A stretch of 64,000 nucleotides of DNA from Bog-473 sp963788585 (GCA_963788585.1 CAWBHA010000004.1:1-64000); one strand, 5' to 3'. Shown: positions 50,726-60,303, counted from the first letter of the stretch. Made by a program: numbers and translations. Notes: a model not told the origin generated them from the sequence alone.

Positions 50726-52090
50726 GTGCAGCCGATGTCATCAAGCGACCAGATGCCGGAGGGGTCCCTCCGCCAACCGCCCCAGATCACCACGGCCGAC
50801 GGGCGGCTCGCGGTGCTTTGCGTGGGGCTCGGCGCGGTCGGGACCACGTTGATCGCGGGGGTCGAGTCCATCAGGGTCGGCGCCGGCCAGCCGGTTGGCT
50901 CGCTCGCCCAGCTCGGCACGGTCCGCCTCGGCAGACGTGACGAGCAGCGGGTCACCCGCATCGGGGACCTCGTGCCCCTGGCCTCCCTGGACCAGCTCGA
51001 CTTCTGCGCCTGGGACCCCTTCCCCGACGACGCCTTCGTCGCCGCAACCAGAGCCGGCGTCCTCGACCAACCCTCTGTCGAGCGGGTGGGCGCCTACTTG
51101 CGCACGATCAGGCCGCTCCCGGCTGTCTTCGATCCCGCCTACGTCACCCAGGTGCACGGGCCCAACATCCGTCCCGAGGAGAGCCATCGCCAGCGCGTCG
51201 AGGCGATCCGCGCGGACATCATGTCTTTCATGGAGGCCAAGGGTTCGGCGCGCGGCGTCATGGTGTGGTGCGGGTCGACGGAGGCGTTGCTCCCCGATCA
51301 CGAGGCCTACCACAGCCTCGACGCCTTCGAGACAGGCCTCGATCGAAGCGATCGAGCCATCGCCCCGAGCATGCTCTACGCCTACGCGGCACTCGGGCTG
51401 GGCATCCCGTTCGTCAACTGCTCGCCGAACCTCTCCATCGATACGCCGGCTCTCACCCGCTACGCCGCTCAGCACTCGGTCGCCATCGCGGGCAAGGATC
51501 TCAAGACCGGCCAGACCATGGTGAAGACAGTGCTGGCCCCGATGATCAAGGCCCGCCTGCTCGGGCTCTCGGGGTGGTACTCGACGAACATCCTCGGGAA
51601 CCGGGACGGCGAGGTCCTCCAGGATCCCGACAGTTTCCGGGCCAAGGAGCAGTCCAAGCTCGGAGTGCTCGAGGGCATCATGCAGCCGGACCTCTACCCC
51701 GAGCTCTACGGCGAAATCGAGCACCAGGTCTCCATCAACTACTACCCGCCGCGGGGAGACAACAAGGAGGGGTGGGACAACATCGACGTCTTCGGATGGC
51801 TGGGTTACCCGATGCAGCTCAAGGTCAACTTTCTCTGTCGCGACTCGATCCTGGCCGCCCCGCTCGTGCTCGATCTGTTGCTCTTCACCGACCTCGCTCA
51901 GCGAGCCGGCATGCGCGGGATCCAGGAGTGGCTCTCCTTCTATTTCAAATCCCCACAGTGCGCGCCCGGCGTCTATCCCGAGCACGACCTCTTCATCCAG
52001 CTGACCAAGCTCAAGAACACGCTGCGCTTCCTGGCCGGTGAGGAGCCCATCACCCACCTCGGACTCGAGTACTACGACTACTTCTCCTGA
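50726..52090 (+). CDS. ino1: Inositol-3-phosphate synthase (MIPS, Ino1)
   Basis: 454 residues; GTG 50726 follows GAGAGAAC, ATG 50735 is an alternative. NAD-binding GLGAVGTTLIAGV at residues 33-46, then PNIRPEESHRQRVEAIRADI, the signature SINYYPPRGDNKEGWDNIDVFGWLG (catalytic and metal region), and KVNFLCRDSILAAPLVLDLLLFTDLAQR. It converts glucose-6-phosphate to myo-inositol-3-phosphate, the precursor for phosphatidylinositol and mycothiol-type thiols in actinobacteria. Length fits the longer (eukaryote-like) MIPS class rather than the short bacterial form. Confidence 0.93.
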   Translation: MQPMSSSDQMPEGSLRQPPQITTADGRLAVLCVGLGAVGTTLIAGVESIRVGAGQPVGSLAQLGTVRLGRRDEQRVTRIGDLVPLASLDQLDFCAWDPFPDDAFVAATRAGVLDQPSVERVGAYLRTIRPLPAVFDPAYVTQVHGPNIRPEESHRQRVEAIRADIMSFMEAKGSARGVMVWCGSTEALLPDHEAYHSLDAFETGLDRSDRAIAPSMLYAYAALGLGIPFVNCSPNLSIDTPALTRYAAQHSVAIAGKDLKTGQTMVKTVLAPMIKARLLGLSGWYSTNILGNRDGEVLQDPDSFRAKEQSKLGVLEGIMQPDLYPELYGEIEHQVSINYYPPRGDNKEGWDNIDVFGWLGYPMQLKVNFLCRDSILAAPLVLDLLLFTDLAQRAGMRGIQEWLSFYFKSPQCAPGVYPEHDLFIQLTKLKNTLRFLAGEEPITHLGLEYYDYFS

Positions 52091-52467
52091 GGGCCTGCTG
52101 CTCGGTCCTGCTGCAGTTCGATCGTGTTCCCGGCCGGATCGTTGATCCAAATCTGAACCGTGCCGGCGCCCTGCACGGCCCGCTCGTATGGGATCTTCTT
52201 GTCCTCGAGCTCGGCGATGGCCTTGTCGAGGTCCTCCACTGCGACGCAGAAGTGGTTCCCGGTCGAGTCGATCGCAGTCCCCTGGGGTGGCGCACCGACG
52301 ACGTGGAGCTCTTGATCAGACACGTGGAACCAGTGGCCCGGGACGCCAGGGATCTCGGGGCGTTCCTTCGAGTCCAGCTCGAACAGGCCATCGTAGAAGG
52401 CCACCATCTCGGCCAGCGGGCTGTCGTTGCAATTCACCGACACGTGGTGGAACCTCGTCGCCTTCAC
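52078..52467 (-). CDS. VOC/glyoxalase-family protein
   Basis: 129 residues from GTG 52467, GGAGG 8 bases upstream; the much longer in-frame extension upstream lacks coding character. One VOC module: TRFHHVSVNCNDSPLAEMVAFYDGLFEL with metal-ligand His, PGVPGHWFHVSDQELHVVG, NHFCVAVEDLDKAIAELEDK and IWINDPAGNTIELQQ with Glu. The last 13 bases overlap the 3' end of the convergent ino1 gene. Could be a lyase or dioxygenase-related protein; substrate unknown. Confidence 0.85.
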   Translation of the reverse strand: MKATRFHHVSVNCNDSPLAEMVAFYDGLFELDSKERPEIPGVPGHWFHVSDQELHVVGAPPQGTAIDSTGNHFCVAVEDLDKAIAELEDKKIPYERAVQGAGTVQIWINDPAGNTIELQQDRAAGPQEK

Positions 52468-52750
52468 TCGTCGCCTCCAGTCGTCGATGCCTTCACGATC
52501 GACCCGCTGATCACGAACCGTACCCCGGATGACCATCAGTCCCGGTGGTCTCTCGGGCCCGGACCGCACGGAATGTGCGGACGCTTCGCCTCGGGCAAGC
52601 TGGTAACGCTCACCGACGCCCCGCCCGAGGAACCCGGTCACGTCCGGCTTCCGTGGGCATCCCGATTGCCGGGAGAGTGCGGCAGCTCGACCATCGGGGT
52701 ACTCCTTGGGCGAGTGCAGTGCGTGACCGAGGTATCGGAGAAGGAGTGGC

Positions 52751-53590
52751 ATGTCGAAGACCTGGTTCGTCACCGGAAGCTCGAGGGGCTTTGGTCGGGC
52801 GATCACCGAGGCCGCGCTGCGGCGCGGGGATCGAGTCGTCGCCACGGCTCGGAAGCCCGATCAGCTCGATGCAGTCTCGAAGGCGTACGGTGCATCTGTG
52901 CTGACGCTCGGCCTCGACGTGACCGACTCGGCCGCAGCAAAGAGAGCGGTCGACGTTGCGATCAACTCTTTTGGCTGCCTCGACATTGTTGTCAACAACG
53001 CAGGCTACGCGGAGAGTGCGGCCATCGAGGAGACGACAGAGGAGAGTTTTCGCGCCCAGATCGAGACGAACTTCTTCGGCGTCGTGAACGTCACAAAGGC
53101 AGCGCTTCCCCTATTCCACCAACAGCGTTCAGGTCACTTCCTCCAGTTCTCGTCGATAGGCGGACGCGTCGGTGGCTCGCCCGGACTGGGCGCGTACCAG
53201 GCAGCAAAATTTGCGGTTGAAGGCTTCTCCGAAGTGCTGAACGCTGAAGTAAAACCGCTTGGCATAAAAGTGACGATCGTCGAGCCGGGCGGATTCAGGA
53301 CCGACTGGGGAGGCTCGTCGATGCATACCCCGACCGTGGGCGCCGACTACGAGGACACAGTTGGCGCCATGAATCGCTTTCGAGAATCAACCGTTTCGAC
53401 GTGGCGTGGAGATCCAGAACGAGCAGCCAACATCCTTGTCGATCTCGTTGATCTCGATGAACCTCCGTTGCGTCTGTTGCTCGGAGACGGTGCGATGAGG
53501 TCAGCGGACGAGTCCTCGCGGCAACGGGCCGCCGAGGCGGAACGGTGGGCCGACGTCAGCCGGTCGGCGGACTTTCCGGAAGGCGAATAG
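52751..53590 (+). CDS. Short-chain dehydrogenase/reductase
   Basis: 279 residues. Classical SDR motifs: TGSSRGFGRAITEAAL (cofactor loop), NNAGYAE, catalytic Ser in FSSIGG and YxxxK as YQAAK, followed by EPGGFRTDW. The basic residues in ATARKPD after the first strand favour NADP. AGAG-type ribosome binding site GAGAAGGAG precedes ATG 52751. Substrate unknown; similar SDRs handle many alcohols and ketones. Confidence 0.92.
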   Translation: MSKTWFVTGSSRGFGRAITEAALRRGDRVVATARKPDQLDAVSKAYGASVLTLGLDVTDSAAAKRAVDVAINSFGCLDIVVNNAGYAESAAIEETTEESFRAQIETNFFGVVNVTKAALPLFHQQRSGHFLQFSSIGGRVGGSPGLGAYQAAKFAVEGFSEVLNAEVKPLGIKVTIVEPGGFRTDWGGSSMHTPTVGADYEDTVGAMNRFRESTVSTWRGDPERAANILVDLVDLDEPPLRLLLGDGAMRSADESSRQRAAEAERWADVSRSADFPEGE

Positions 53591-53608
53591 GGACCTGATC
53601 CGAGAGCA

Positions 53609-53622
53609 GTCGTCGAAACGAC
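53609..53622 (+). terminator. Weak hairpin between convergent genes
   Basis: GTCGT-CGAA-ACGAC, a 5-base stem in the 40-bp gap between convergent stops, without a T-run. Possibly a bidirectional transcription brake. Confidence 0.3.
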
Positions 53623-53630
53623 AACCCTGT

Positions 53631-54614
53631 TCAGGACGGCGTCAGTGTCACCTGACCGAGGCCCATGATCTCGATGACATCGCCGCTTTGGACCCGGAAC
53701 GTGATGCTCGGCACTCCCCCCACGCTGGGACCGCCACCAAGGACCACATCGATGCCTTCACTCGTGATGATGAAGTTGCCGCTCTGGCCAGCACCGGGCG
53801 TCGCGACATATTTGCCCGGCCCGAGGTCTTGTCCGACGGTCCAGGTTCCCGCCCAAAGGATGACGGCACTGTGGCTCGTGACGAAGGGTGTCGAGACCGG
53901 TGTGAAGATGACCTGCGAAAGGCCCGAAATCTGAATCTCGTCGCCATTCGATATCTGGACTCGGACCTCGGGGACTCCCTGGGTCCCTGAAGAATCGAGG
54001 GTCTCGCTGTACGAGTCCGTGCCACTCACGACGAAGGTCCCACTCTGATCCGGCCCTGTCGTCACGTCGTAGAGACCCGGGGCCACGTCGCTACCGCCCC
54101 AGAAGGTCCCAGAACCCAGAGTCACGAAGGTGCCTTTGACCTGCCTGGTCGGCACTGTCGTCGTGGTGGTGGTTGTGCTCACCGGACTGACCGGTGGTTG
54201 TGTTGTTGTCGTTGTGGGCGCCAACGTGCTCGATGCCGCTGGATCACTCGTTGTGTCCCGCAATGCGGTGACACCCTGCGACGGCGGATTGGCGAGAGTG
54301 GTGGGTGTTGTGGTGCCTGTGGCACTGGGCAGATTTCTCGTACCGCTGTTCGTCTGTGTCGGTGGGGCAGCTGAACTAGTCGACGATGTCGTCGACGTGA
54401 CCAATGGTGCGCTTGTCGTCCCTGGCGCTGTCGAAACGCCAGGCGACGGCGAACCGTCACCCAGCGACAAGAGGGGCGTCGTGGATCCGCTGGCCATTGT
54501 TGGTCTCGGAGCAGTGGGTGACGAACCGGGATCGAGTGCCAAAGACGCGAGAAGCGCCACGATGCCCAAGACGGACGCGATCCCGATGCCGCCTTGGAGA
54601 GATCTGATGTTCAT
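53631..54614 (-). CDS. Secreted protein with Thr-rich linker and two GxDxxPGxY repeats
   Basis: 327 residues from ATG 54614. N-terminal signal or anchor helix (GIGIASVLGIVALLASLAL, about 10-28), then a long Ser/Thr/Pro-rich linker (residues 30-155), then two repeats of about 80 residues: GTFWGGSDVAPGLYDVTTGP... and GTWTVGQDLGPGKYVATPGA..., each ending QISGLSQVIFTP / EIMGLGQVTLTP. The Gly-x-Asp-x-x-Pro-Gly-x-Tyr pattern is known from actinobacterial secreted or lipoprotein modules. Wall- or surface-located role is inferred. Confidence 0.75.
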   Translation of the reverse strand: MNIRSLQGGIGIASVLGIVALLASLALDPGSSPTAPRPTMASGSTTPLLSLGDGSPSPGVSTAPGTTSAPLVTSTTSSTSSAAPPTQTNSGTRNLPSATGTTTPTTLANPPSQGVTALRDTTSDPAASSTLAPTTTTTQPPVSPVSTTTTTTTVPTRQVKGTFVTLGSGTFWGGSDVAPGLYDVTTGPDQSGTFVVSGTDSYSETLDSSGTQGVPEVRVQISNGDEIQISGLSQVIFTPVSTPFVTSHSAVILWAGTWTVGQDLGPGKYVATPGAGQSGNFIITSEGIDVVLGGGPSVGGVPSITFRVQSGDVIEIMGLGQVTLTPS

Positions 54615-55618
54615 TTCAAGACTCAACCTTAGGGTCGATCGTCCGCTTCACACGGTCGGACTCGAACAACTCTTGCTGTCCTGTACCCGTGTACGCCCAA
54701 GGCTGCACGTTGGTCCGAGAATCTCTCGGACCCCGGCCTCCACCAGCCCTGACGCTTGTCAACCCCCATTCCACAGCCTACGACCTCCAACCTTCCTCGC
54801 GCAACGGCGCTCACGAGTGCCAGCAGGGCGGTAGCGGCCACAATCCGCCCGCGGTCGCTCGAGATGCTCTACCGCACAAACCGAACGAATCTCGGCGCCG
54901 GGTGCTCGGGTCTGGCCGGAGCGGCCGTGCGTGAACGCAGATCTGGCGGCCCGTCTTCCCTTACTCGACCGCTATCCAGAGGCAGATTGCCGTTGCGAGC
55001 AGCTGCCCACAAGGGGCCGTCGCATGCGATGGGGTCGACGCCACGACATCGGTCCCGCGTCAGGCAGCGATGGGCACCGGCGATGACCGTCGCGTTTCGA
55101 GAGGGAGAAAGGGACGGGCCTGGGTACCGCGGTACCCTCTTTCAACACCGTCTTGGCCGATCGATGCTCGCCGATGCGTTGCTGCGTGGGTCCGAGTGCG
55201 GTCGTGACTTCTCCAATGTCGATCTGCTCGCAATGGCCACGAGGGACATCGAAGACGTGCGCGTTGATTTCTGTGTTCCGCCGCGCCAGGTCCCGTAGCA
55301 ACCCTCCTTGGTCAGGAGGAATCCGGCTTGGACCTCGGGTCGCCCAGCGGGCTCCGCTTCGCGTCTTTGTCACATTCGGGACGCCAAAGCGTCGCGGCAC
55401 ACAGAAAGTTGAAACGGATTCGCAACGCTGAGCGCAGCTGGGTCACAGAAGGCACCCCTAAGGTTTGTTTCGCGTGAACCGGCCGGCGCCACCGTCCTCC
55501 CCATCCCCCCGGAGGCGGCGCCGGCCGGAATCGCGTCCGGCACGATATCCAAGAGCCGTTCGCCGCGCAGAGGACACCACCGCTTTCGCTCGCGACGCGG
55601 CGCGACGGCGCCGATCGA
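54615..55618. other. 1-kb stretch without a confident gene
   Basis: No intact gene. A perfect hairpin GGTCCGAGA-ATC-TCTCGGACC lies at 54712-54732. A perfect 16-bp palindrome GGGTACC-GC-GGTACCC lies at 55122-55137. A minus-strand frame covering about 54972-55400 reads in places like protein (RNTEINAHVFDVPRGHCEQ, then IDIGEVTTALGPTQQRIGEH) but is flanked by low-complexity Arg-rich stretches, so it may be a decayed gene. Confidence 0.45.
54712..54732. terminator. Perfect 9-bp hairpin upstream of secreted protein gene
   Basis: GGTCCGAGA/TCTCGGACC with a 3-base ATC loop. On either strand there is no T-run. It lies about 100 bases upstream of the minus-strand gene that starts at 54614, so it could end a transcript entering from the right or act in its leader. 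Confidence 0.4.
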
Positions 55619-56562
55619 TCAACCGTTGGAAGGAGCCAGGGGCGCAACCATGGCCTGCGCGAAGCGGTACGCACCCGAGGAGTAGACCGGACAGCCGCCG
55701 ATCACCCCGTGCACGTCCCCCTGCTTGGAGGGGCAGAAGTGGGTGCCATCCGACGAGCGGACGACGTTGGACGGTGTCCCGTTGACGATTGGCCCGGTGC
55801 AGGGCTGGTCCGTCAAACACGGGAGCGTCTCAGCGAAGGTCCCGCCGGGACTTCGACGGCGAGCCCCGCGTTCACATAGGTGACGCGGGCAGGATCGGCC
55901 TGCGCGAGCGCCGCGTAGACCATGTTGAGCATCTGCCAGTTCGGCACAGACTCCTGTTTCTTCGTGATCGGGGCTCCGATCAAGTACACATGGGCCCTTC
56001 CGACAGCGAAGATGCCGATGGCGGCGAGGGTGTCCGTCCGGTATTTGTCGTAGTACGCCTTGGTGTAGAGCTCGTAACCCTTCATGCACGCCGTCAGGTT
56101 GTTGCCGCTGAATTCCAGCTCGACCGCTTTGGGGTGGTACTCCGATTCGACTTCTCGCATCCGTCGGAACCAATCGCACGTGGCGGTCCCTCCGAACGTG
56201 TCGAAGGTGAGAGCGGCCTCTTTGTCCTCGTGGATGAGGGCGGTCCAGTAGGGCTGAGACTCCCAGGCCAGCGAGTCCCCGAACAGCGCGACCTGCGATG
56301 GGTAGTGCTTCGCCACCGGCACCGGGGCCCTGCTGGAAGTCGAGGTGTTGGCGGAAGGGCTCTGCCCGCTCGAGCAGGCGGCGAGCATGGCCGATCCCGC
56401 GACCAGTACCAGCGTGATGGCGGCCCAGGTGCGCGGACCTCCTTCCCGGGAGAACCCCGCGTGTCCCTCGGCACGGGCACCGGGACCGGGACGGGAGTGC
56501 GGGGCAGGTCCGGCGGGCGTGGAACGGCGCTGGGTGCCGGGAGGAAGGTGCGAGTTTGGCAT
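55619..56562 (-). pseudogene. Lipoprotein SGNH-like hydrolase, catalytic end out of frame
   Basis: From ATG 56562 the frame gives a basic N-terminus, a signal with lipobox SAMLAACSSG (about 62-70), then SQVALFGDSLAWESQPYW, the block I GDS motif with nucleophile Ser, and GNNLTACM as the Asn block. The frame then shifts by one base near 55840 (after AGLAVEV); the next frame continues GGTFAETLPCLTDQPC and holds SSDGTHFCP, the block V Asp-x-x-His, ending APLAPSNG at 55619. The given frame therefore lacks the catalytic Asp/His pair. Either a recent mutation or an assembly indel. Confidence 0.65.
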
Positions 56563-56825
56563 CGCGAGTGCCGAGACCCTACTCAGCTCGCGCTCAGTAT
56601 CGCAATGGCGGTTGCCCCTCTCATGCCCCCCGGCATGTGCCCGCACCGGGTTCCCGCCCTGCTGCGGCACGGCCGGGCCACTCGGACCGTTGGTCCTACT
56701 CTCTTCCACCGTGACCGCTCATCGCAGGTCCAGGATCCCGACGCCCGAGCGACTGGCCCCGAGAGGCCGTCACCACCTCGGTTCGAAGAAGGTCTCGCCG
56801 CGCGGAACGGAGAGCCCGGGGTCGG

Positions 56826-57434
56826 ATGAGCGGTAGGCGGCAGTCGAGCGGACGGCGAAGGATCCGCCGCCCGTGGACCGCGATGGTGGCGATCCTCACG
56901 GCCGCGCATCACGGTTTCGAGCTGGCGAGCGGCGTTGGACTCGTGTGGCAGCCTGAATTGGGTCTCGGGACGTCCGGGGTGCTGTGGGGTGCGCAAATTC
57001 CCTTGTGGGTCACCCTCGCCGCGAAGGGCAGTCGACGGTGGGACCGGCTGCTGGCAGCGTTGTCCGGGGCCGCTCTCGCGGGTGTGTTCGTGCACTTCCT
57101 CATCTGGCCGTGGCGACGCAACAGACTGGGCCTCCCGGCCCTCACCGAGGCGGAAGGCCTCGAACCAACGGTGCTCCCCGCGTACAACGCGCTCCTGCAC
57201 CTGTGGGGCCTGGCTTGCGCGCTCTCGATCGTGCGCGAAGTGCAACCGGGCGCCCGTCGGTATTCGCTCCTGGGACTGGCGGCACTGCCACTCCTCCGTC
57301 GTTCGGCCCAACACCATTTCTCGTGGTTGATGGAGGAAGCCGTGAGGAATCCCGCCTGGTGGAACAGAGGCGTTCTCCATGGATACCCGGGTGGGCCGGG
57401 TGCACCCGAGCATGGGGAACTGGGGACGGTCTGA
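56826..57434 (+). CDS. Membrane protein, unknown
   Basis: 202 residues from ATG 56826. Four to five hydrophobic segments (WTAMVAILTAAHHGFELASGVG, GAQIPLWVTLAAKG, LLAALSGAALAGVFVHFLIWPW, YNALLHLWGLACALSIV). HHGFEL and HFSWLMEEAVRNPAWWNRG are conserved-looking polar motifs. I do not recognise the family. It stands between two hydrolase genes and may be co-transcribed with the following one. Confidence 0.6.
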   Translation: MSGRRQSSGRRRIRRPWTAMVAILTAAHHGFELASGVGLVWQPELGLGTSGVLWGAQIPLWVTLAAKGSRRWDRLLAALSGAALAGVFVHFLIWPWRRNRLGLPALTEAEGLEPTVLPAYNALLHLWGLACALSIVREVQPGARRYSLLGLAALPLLRRSAQHHFSWLMEEAVRNPAWWNRGVLHGYPGGPGAPEHGELGTV

Positions 57435-57506
57435 CTCGCCCGAGGTCCCGAACGCCCTTCATGAAGGAGGACGAGCGCTTCGGCACCTCGGCGATACCCT
57501 TCGTCG

Positions 57507-59153
57507 ATGGCGCGGGCTTCGTCGGCGGGATACCGGCTTGGTGGGGTCACCACGGCGCTTCTCGTGCTCGCCGTGGGGATGAGCATGCCGGTTGGAGCCG
57601 CGCTGAACGCTCGTCCATCGTGGTGGAGCTACACCCGGCCGGCCTCATACCGTCAGGTGACGACGCAACTGCACGTACCGGTCGGCGGCGTGCTTCTTCA
57701 ATGCGAGCTCTCCCGACCAGGGCTCACGGCGGACGATCCCGCTCCCGGCCGCTTTCCTGCCCTACTGGCCGATTACACGCCGTATGCGACTGAAATCGCG
57801 TTCGATACCTCCACCGACGGCGCGTACTTCTCCAAGCATGGCTACGCAGTGCTCGTGTGCGTCACGCCCGGTTCTGGGTCGTCCACTGGTACCTACCAGT
57901 GCTGCGTCAGCCCACAAGAGGTGCGCGACGGAGGCGGACTCATCGAATGGATTGCTCGTCAGCCTTGGTCGGATGGCCGGGTGGGGATGGAGGGGTCCAG
58001 CTACGGCGGGATGACCACCGTGGCGGTCGCCGCACTGCATCCTGCTCACCTCATGGCCATCGCCCCCCAGCAGTTCCCGGACGATATGTATCTCGACATC
58101 GTGTATCCCGGAGGAATGAAGACCACGCCGTACCAGAGGGACAGCTGGCCTGACCTCATTGGCGAGGAGTCTGCGGGGCGGATCAGCGCGACGACGATCG
58201 AAAACGACTTTTTGGCGCATCCGACGATGGACAGCTTTTGGCGCTCGTTCGATGTCGATACCAAGTTCAAGTCCATCCGGGTACCGGTTCTCGACATCAA
58301 CGCGGGTCGTCCGGACGTGTATTTCCGCGGATCGCTCGCCGCCAACTACGACGCGTTGCGGTCTCACGGCTGGGTCATCGTCGGACCGTGGATCCATGGG
58401 TTCTGGTCGGGCGATTCGTACCAGCAGCTCCCCCTCGGCGTCGAGCTTGCCTGGTTCGATCACTGGGTGGCCGAGCGCCCGGGTGCACCGTTGCCGCCAA
58501 GCTCGCAACGTCTCGTGTCGTACGAGGAGCCGGTTGGGGTGGGCCATGGCTGGGAGAGCCTCGACGCGTGGCCACCCTCGGACGTGACGTACGCGCGGTT
58601 GTACCTCGGGCCCGGAAGGCTGGTCCGTCAACCCGGCCCGTCAACCACCCAGTCTTACACCGGCGCGCCCGGCCACCCTCCGGCGAATCCCCCATGCTCG
58701 TCGGTCTTCCTACTCTGTGCTCGGCCCGCGGGGCATGATGGCGGATACCTCGTCTACAACTCGACTCCCTTCACCCACGACACCGTTGTCACCGGGCAGA
58801 TCGGGGTCCATCTCGTCGCAGCGGCAAGCGCACCAGACGCCAACCTCTACGCTGAGATTTTCGACGTGGCTCCCGATGGCCGGGCGACGTTCGTCGACGA
58901 CGGTGCTCTCCTGGCGACCCACCGCTCGTCCGACGTCCGCCCAAAACCGCTCACGCCCGGGGTCGACGCGACATTCTCCTTTTCGATCTGGCCCATCAAT
59001 TGGAGGTTCGCCGCGGGACATGAATTGCGGCTGCGCCTGTCAGCCGGAGCGGCCGACGAGTTCCTGCCCGCCGAGCCGTATCCGGTCACCGTGAAGGTGG
59101 CTCTGGGCCGAGGCGGGTCCTCCATCAGTCTTCCTCTCCGCGCCAACCGCTGA
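57507..59153 (+). CDS. Secreted CocE/NonD-type X-Pro peptidase-like hydrolase
   Basis: 548 residues from ATG 57507. Signal peptide about residues 1-31 (TTALLVLAVGMSMPVGA). The alpha/beta-hydrolase domain shows the nucleophile elbow EGSSYGGMTTVA (Ser near residue 171), an Asp in NAGRPDVY and catalytic His in VGPWIHGFW, followed by the C-terminal jelly-roll domain of the PepX_C type (HDTVVTGQIGVHLVAAASAPDANLYAEIFDV). Family members cleave X-Pro peptides or esters (cocaine esterase, glutaryl-7-ACA acylase). The secreted form suggests extracellular nutrient breakdown. Confidence 0.92.
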   Translation: MARASSAGYRLGGVTTALLVLAVGMSMPVGAALNARPSWWSYTRPASYRQVTTQLHVPVGGVLLQCELSRPGLTADDPAPGRFPALLADYTPYATEIAFDTSTDGAYFSKHGYAVLVCVTPGSGSSTGTYQCCVSPQEVRDGGGLIEWIARQPWSDGRVGMEGSSYGGMTTVAVAALHPAHLMAIAPQQFPDDMYLDIVYPGGMKTTPYQRDSWPDLIGEESAGRISATTIENDFLAHPTMDSFWRSFDVDTKFKSIRVPVLDINAGRPDVYFRGSLAANYDALRSHGWVIVGPWIHGFWSGDSYQQLPLGVELAWFDHWVAERPGAPLPPSSQRLVSYEEPVGVGHGWESLDAWPPSDVTYARLYLGPGRLVRQPGPSTTQSYTGAPGHPPANPPCSSVFLLCARPAGHDGGYLVYNSTPFTHDTVVTGQIGVHLVAAASAPDANLYAEIFDVAPDGRATFVDDGALLATHRSSDVRPKPLTPGVDATFSFSIWPINWRFAAGHELRLRLSAGAADEFLPAEPYPVTVKVALGRGGSSISLPLRANR

Positions 59154-59210
59154 CACCCGGCCGGTGGCCCGAGGTGCGTCGAACTACCGGCGGGCCACCG
59201 GCACGTGTCA
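59151..59210. terminator. Long hairpin shared by two convergent genes
   Basis: TGACAC (59151-59156) and GCCGGTGGCCCG (59160-59171) pair with CGGGCCACCGGC (59191-59202) and GTGTCA (59205-59210). The 12-base inner stem is perfect. The stem starts with the stop codon of the CocE-like gene and ends with that of the convergent SGNH gene, so both messages end in the same hairpin. No T-run. Confidence 0.75.
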
Positions 59211-60071
59211 GGAGGACCCGAGAGCCTGCTCGACCAATTGGGCCATCTCCTGATGACCGGCGACAGTCGGGTGATATTCGAAGCCATTGGATGCGACCAA
59301 GCCGGCCACCCATTGGCTCGCGTCCGTGGCACAGGGCCCGTGTGTCGCTCCCAGGACGTAGGGATCTGCGAGTCGAACGTGGTCGGTCTTGGCCACGTTC
59401 ACGAAGACCTGTTCGAGTCGGCTGCCCATCGAGCCGACGAGACGTGTCGCCGCCTGGCTGTAGTGCAAAGCCGGGCACGCGGTGGGAGGAACGAGCCGGG
59501 GGTAGGTCACGAGCACGATGGTGGCGGCCGGGGCCTTCGTCCGCACGGCCTGGATCAGCCTGGTCAGCGCGTTCGGGAGGGCCTGAAAGGCAGCGTCGAT
59601 CTGCGCCGGGCTGGCCGCCGCCGTGCACGTCGAGTGGGGCTGGCCACACGCGATGGCCGTGGCGATGTAACCGACGTCGTTGCCGCCGATGGTCATCGTC
59701 ACGAGGCGCGTGTGGGAATTGACGGCCTCGATCTGCGGGGGGTTTGCACCCTGGGTCTCACGGAGCGCGTCGGCGATGACCGCTCCCCCGCAGCTCACGT
59801 CATCGAGCTGGAGATGCATCTTGGCCGCAACGAGGTGGGGGTAGTCGAGCAGCGAGCGCCCGCAGGCTCCAGCACCGGGTTCTTGCGGCTGAATGCCGAA
59901 ACCCGCCGCGTAGGAACTGCCGATCGACACGTACTGCGAGCCGGGAGGCAACGACTGGGGTGGTGACGCGACCGAGGAATCCGAAAGGATCCACTGCGAC
60001 AACACACAGAAGGGTATCGAAAGGGCGAGGAGCACCCAGAGACGACCCGCCTTGGACTTCACATCATTCAC
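59208..60071 (-). CDS. Secreted SGNH/GDSL hydrolase
   Basis: 287 residues from ATG 60071. Signal peptide about 10-36 (LWVLLALSIPFCVLSQWIL). Block I reads SIGSSYAAGFG, Ser nucleophile in a GSS variant of GDS; block III TIGGNDVGY with Gly-x-Asn; block V EYHPTVAGHQEMAQL with catalytic Asp/Glu region and His. Four Cys pairs likely form disulfides, as in Streptomyces-type lipases of the SEST family. Hydrolyses esters outside the cell. Terminates in the shared hairpin. Confidence 0.9.
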   Translation of the reverse strand: MNDVKSKAGRLWVLLALSIPFCVLSQWILSDSSVASPPQSLPPGSQYVSIGSSYAAGFGIQPQEPGAGACGRSLLDYPHLVAAKMHLQLDDVSCGGAVIADALRETQGANPPQIEAVNSHTRLVTMTIGGNDVGYIATAIACGQPHSTCTAAASPAQIDAAFQALPNALTRLIQAVRTKAPAATIVLVTYPRLVPPTACPALHYSQAATRLVGSMGSRLEQVFVNVAKTDHVRLADPYVLGATHGPCATDASQWVAGLVASNGFEYHPTVAGHQEMAQLVEQALGSS

Positions 60072-60287
60072 GGTTCCCCCGGCTGGCTCGCCTCGGGCTC
60101 ATTTTGGCAGATTCCCCCCGCGTGCAGACGGCGCCCACGTCGCCGCAGAGGCGGAGCGAGTCCGTTACCGGGTAAGGGCGATCTCGGCGGCGATCACCAC
60201 GCCCACGTCTCTCCGTCCGAAGTGTCCGTCGTGCACCAAGTCGGAATACCCCGCGACGTGGGACGACCTTCGTGGCGCAACCTACGG

Positions 60288-60303
60288 GAGGCGATCCCGC
60301 CTC
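60288..60303 (-). terminator. Hairpin at the end of Rpf-like gene
   Basis: GAGGCG-ATCC-CGCCTC overlaps the last codons and stop of the minus-strand gene at 60302. A 6-base stem without a T-run; weak evidence. The rest of the 60072-60301 gap holds nothing recognisable. Confidence 0.3.
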
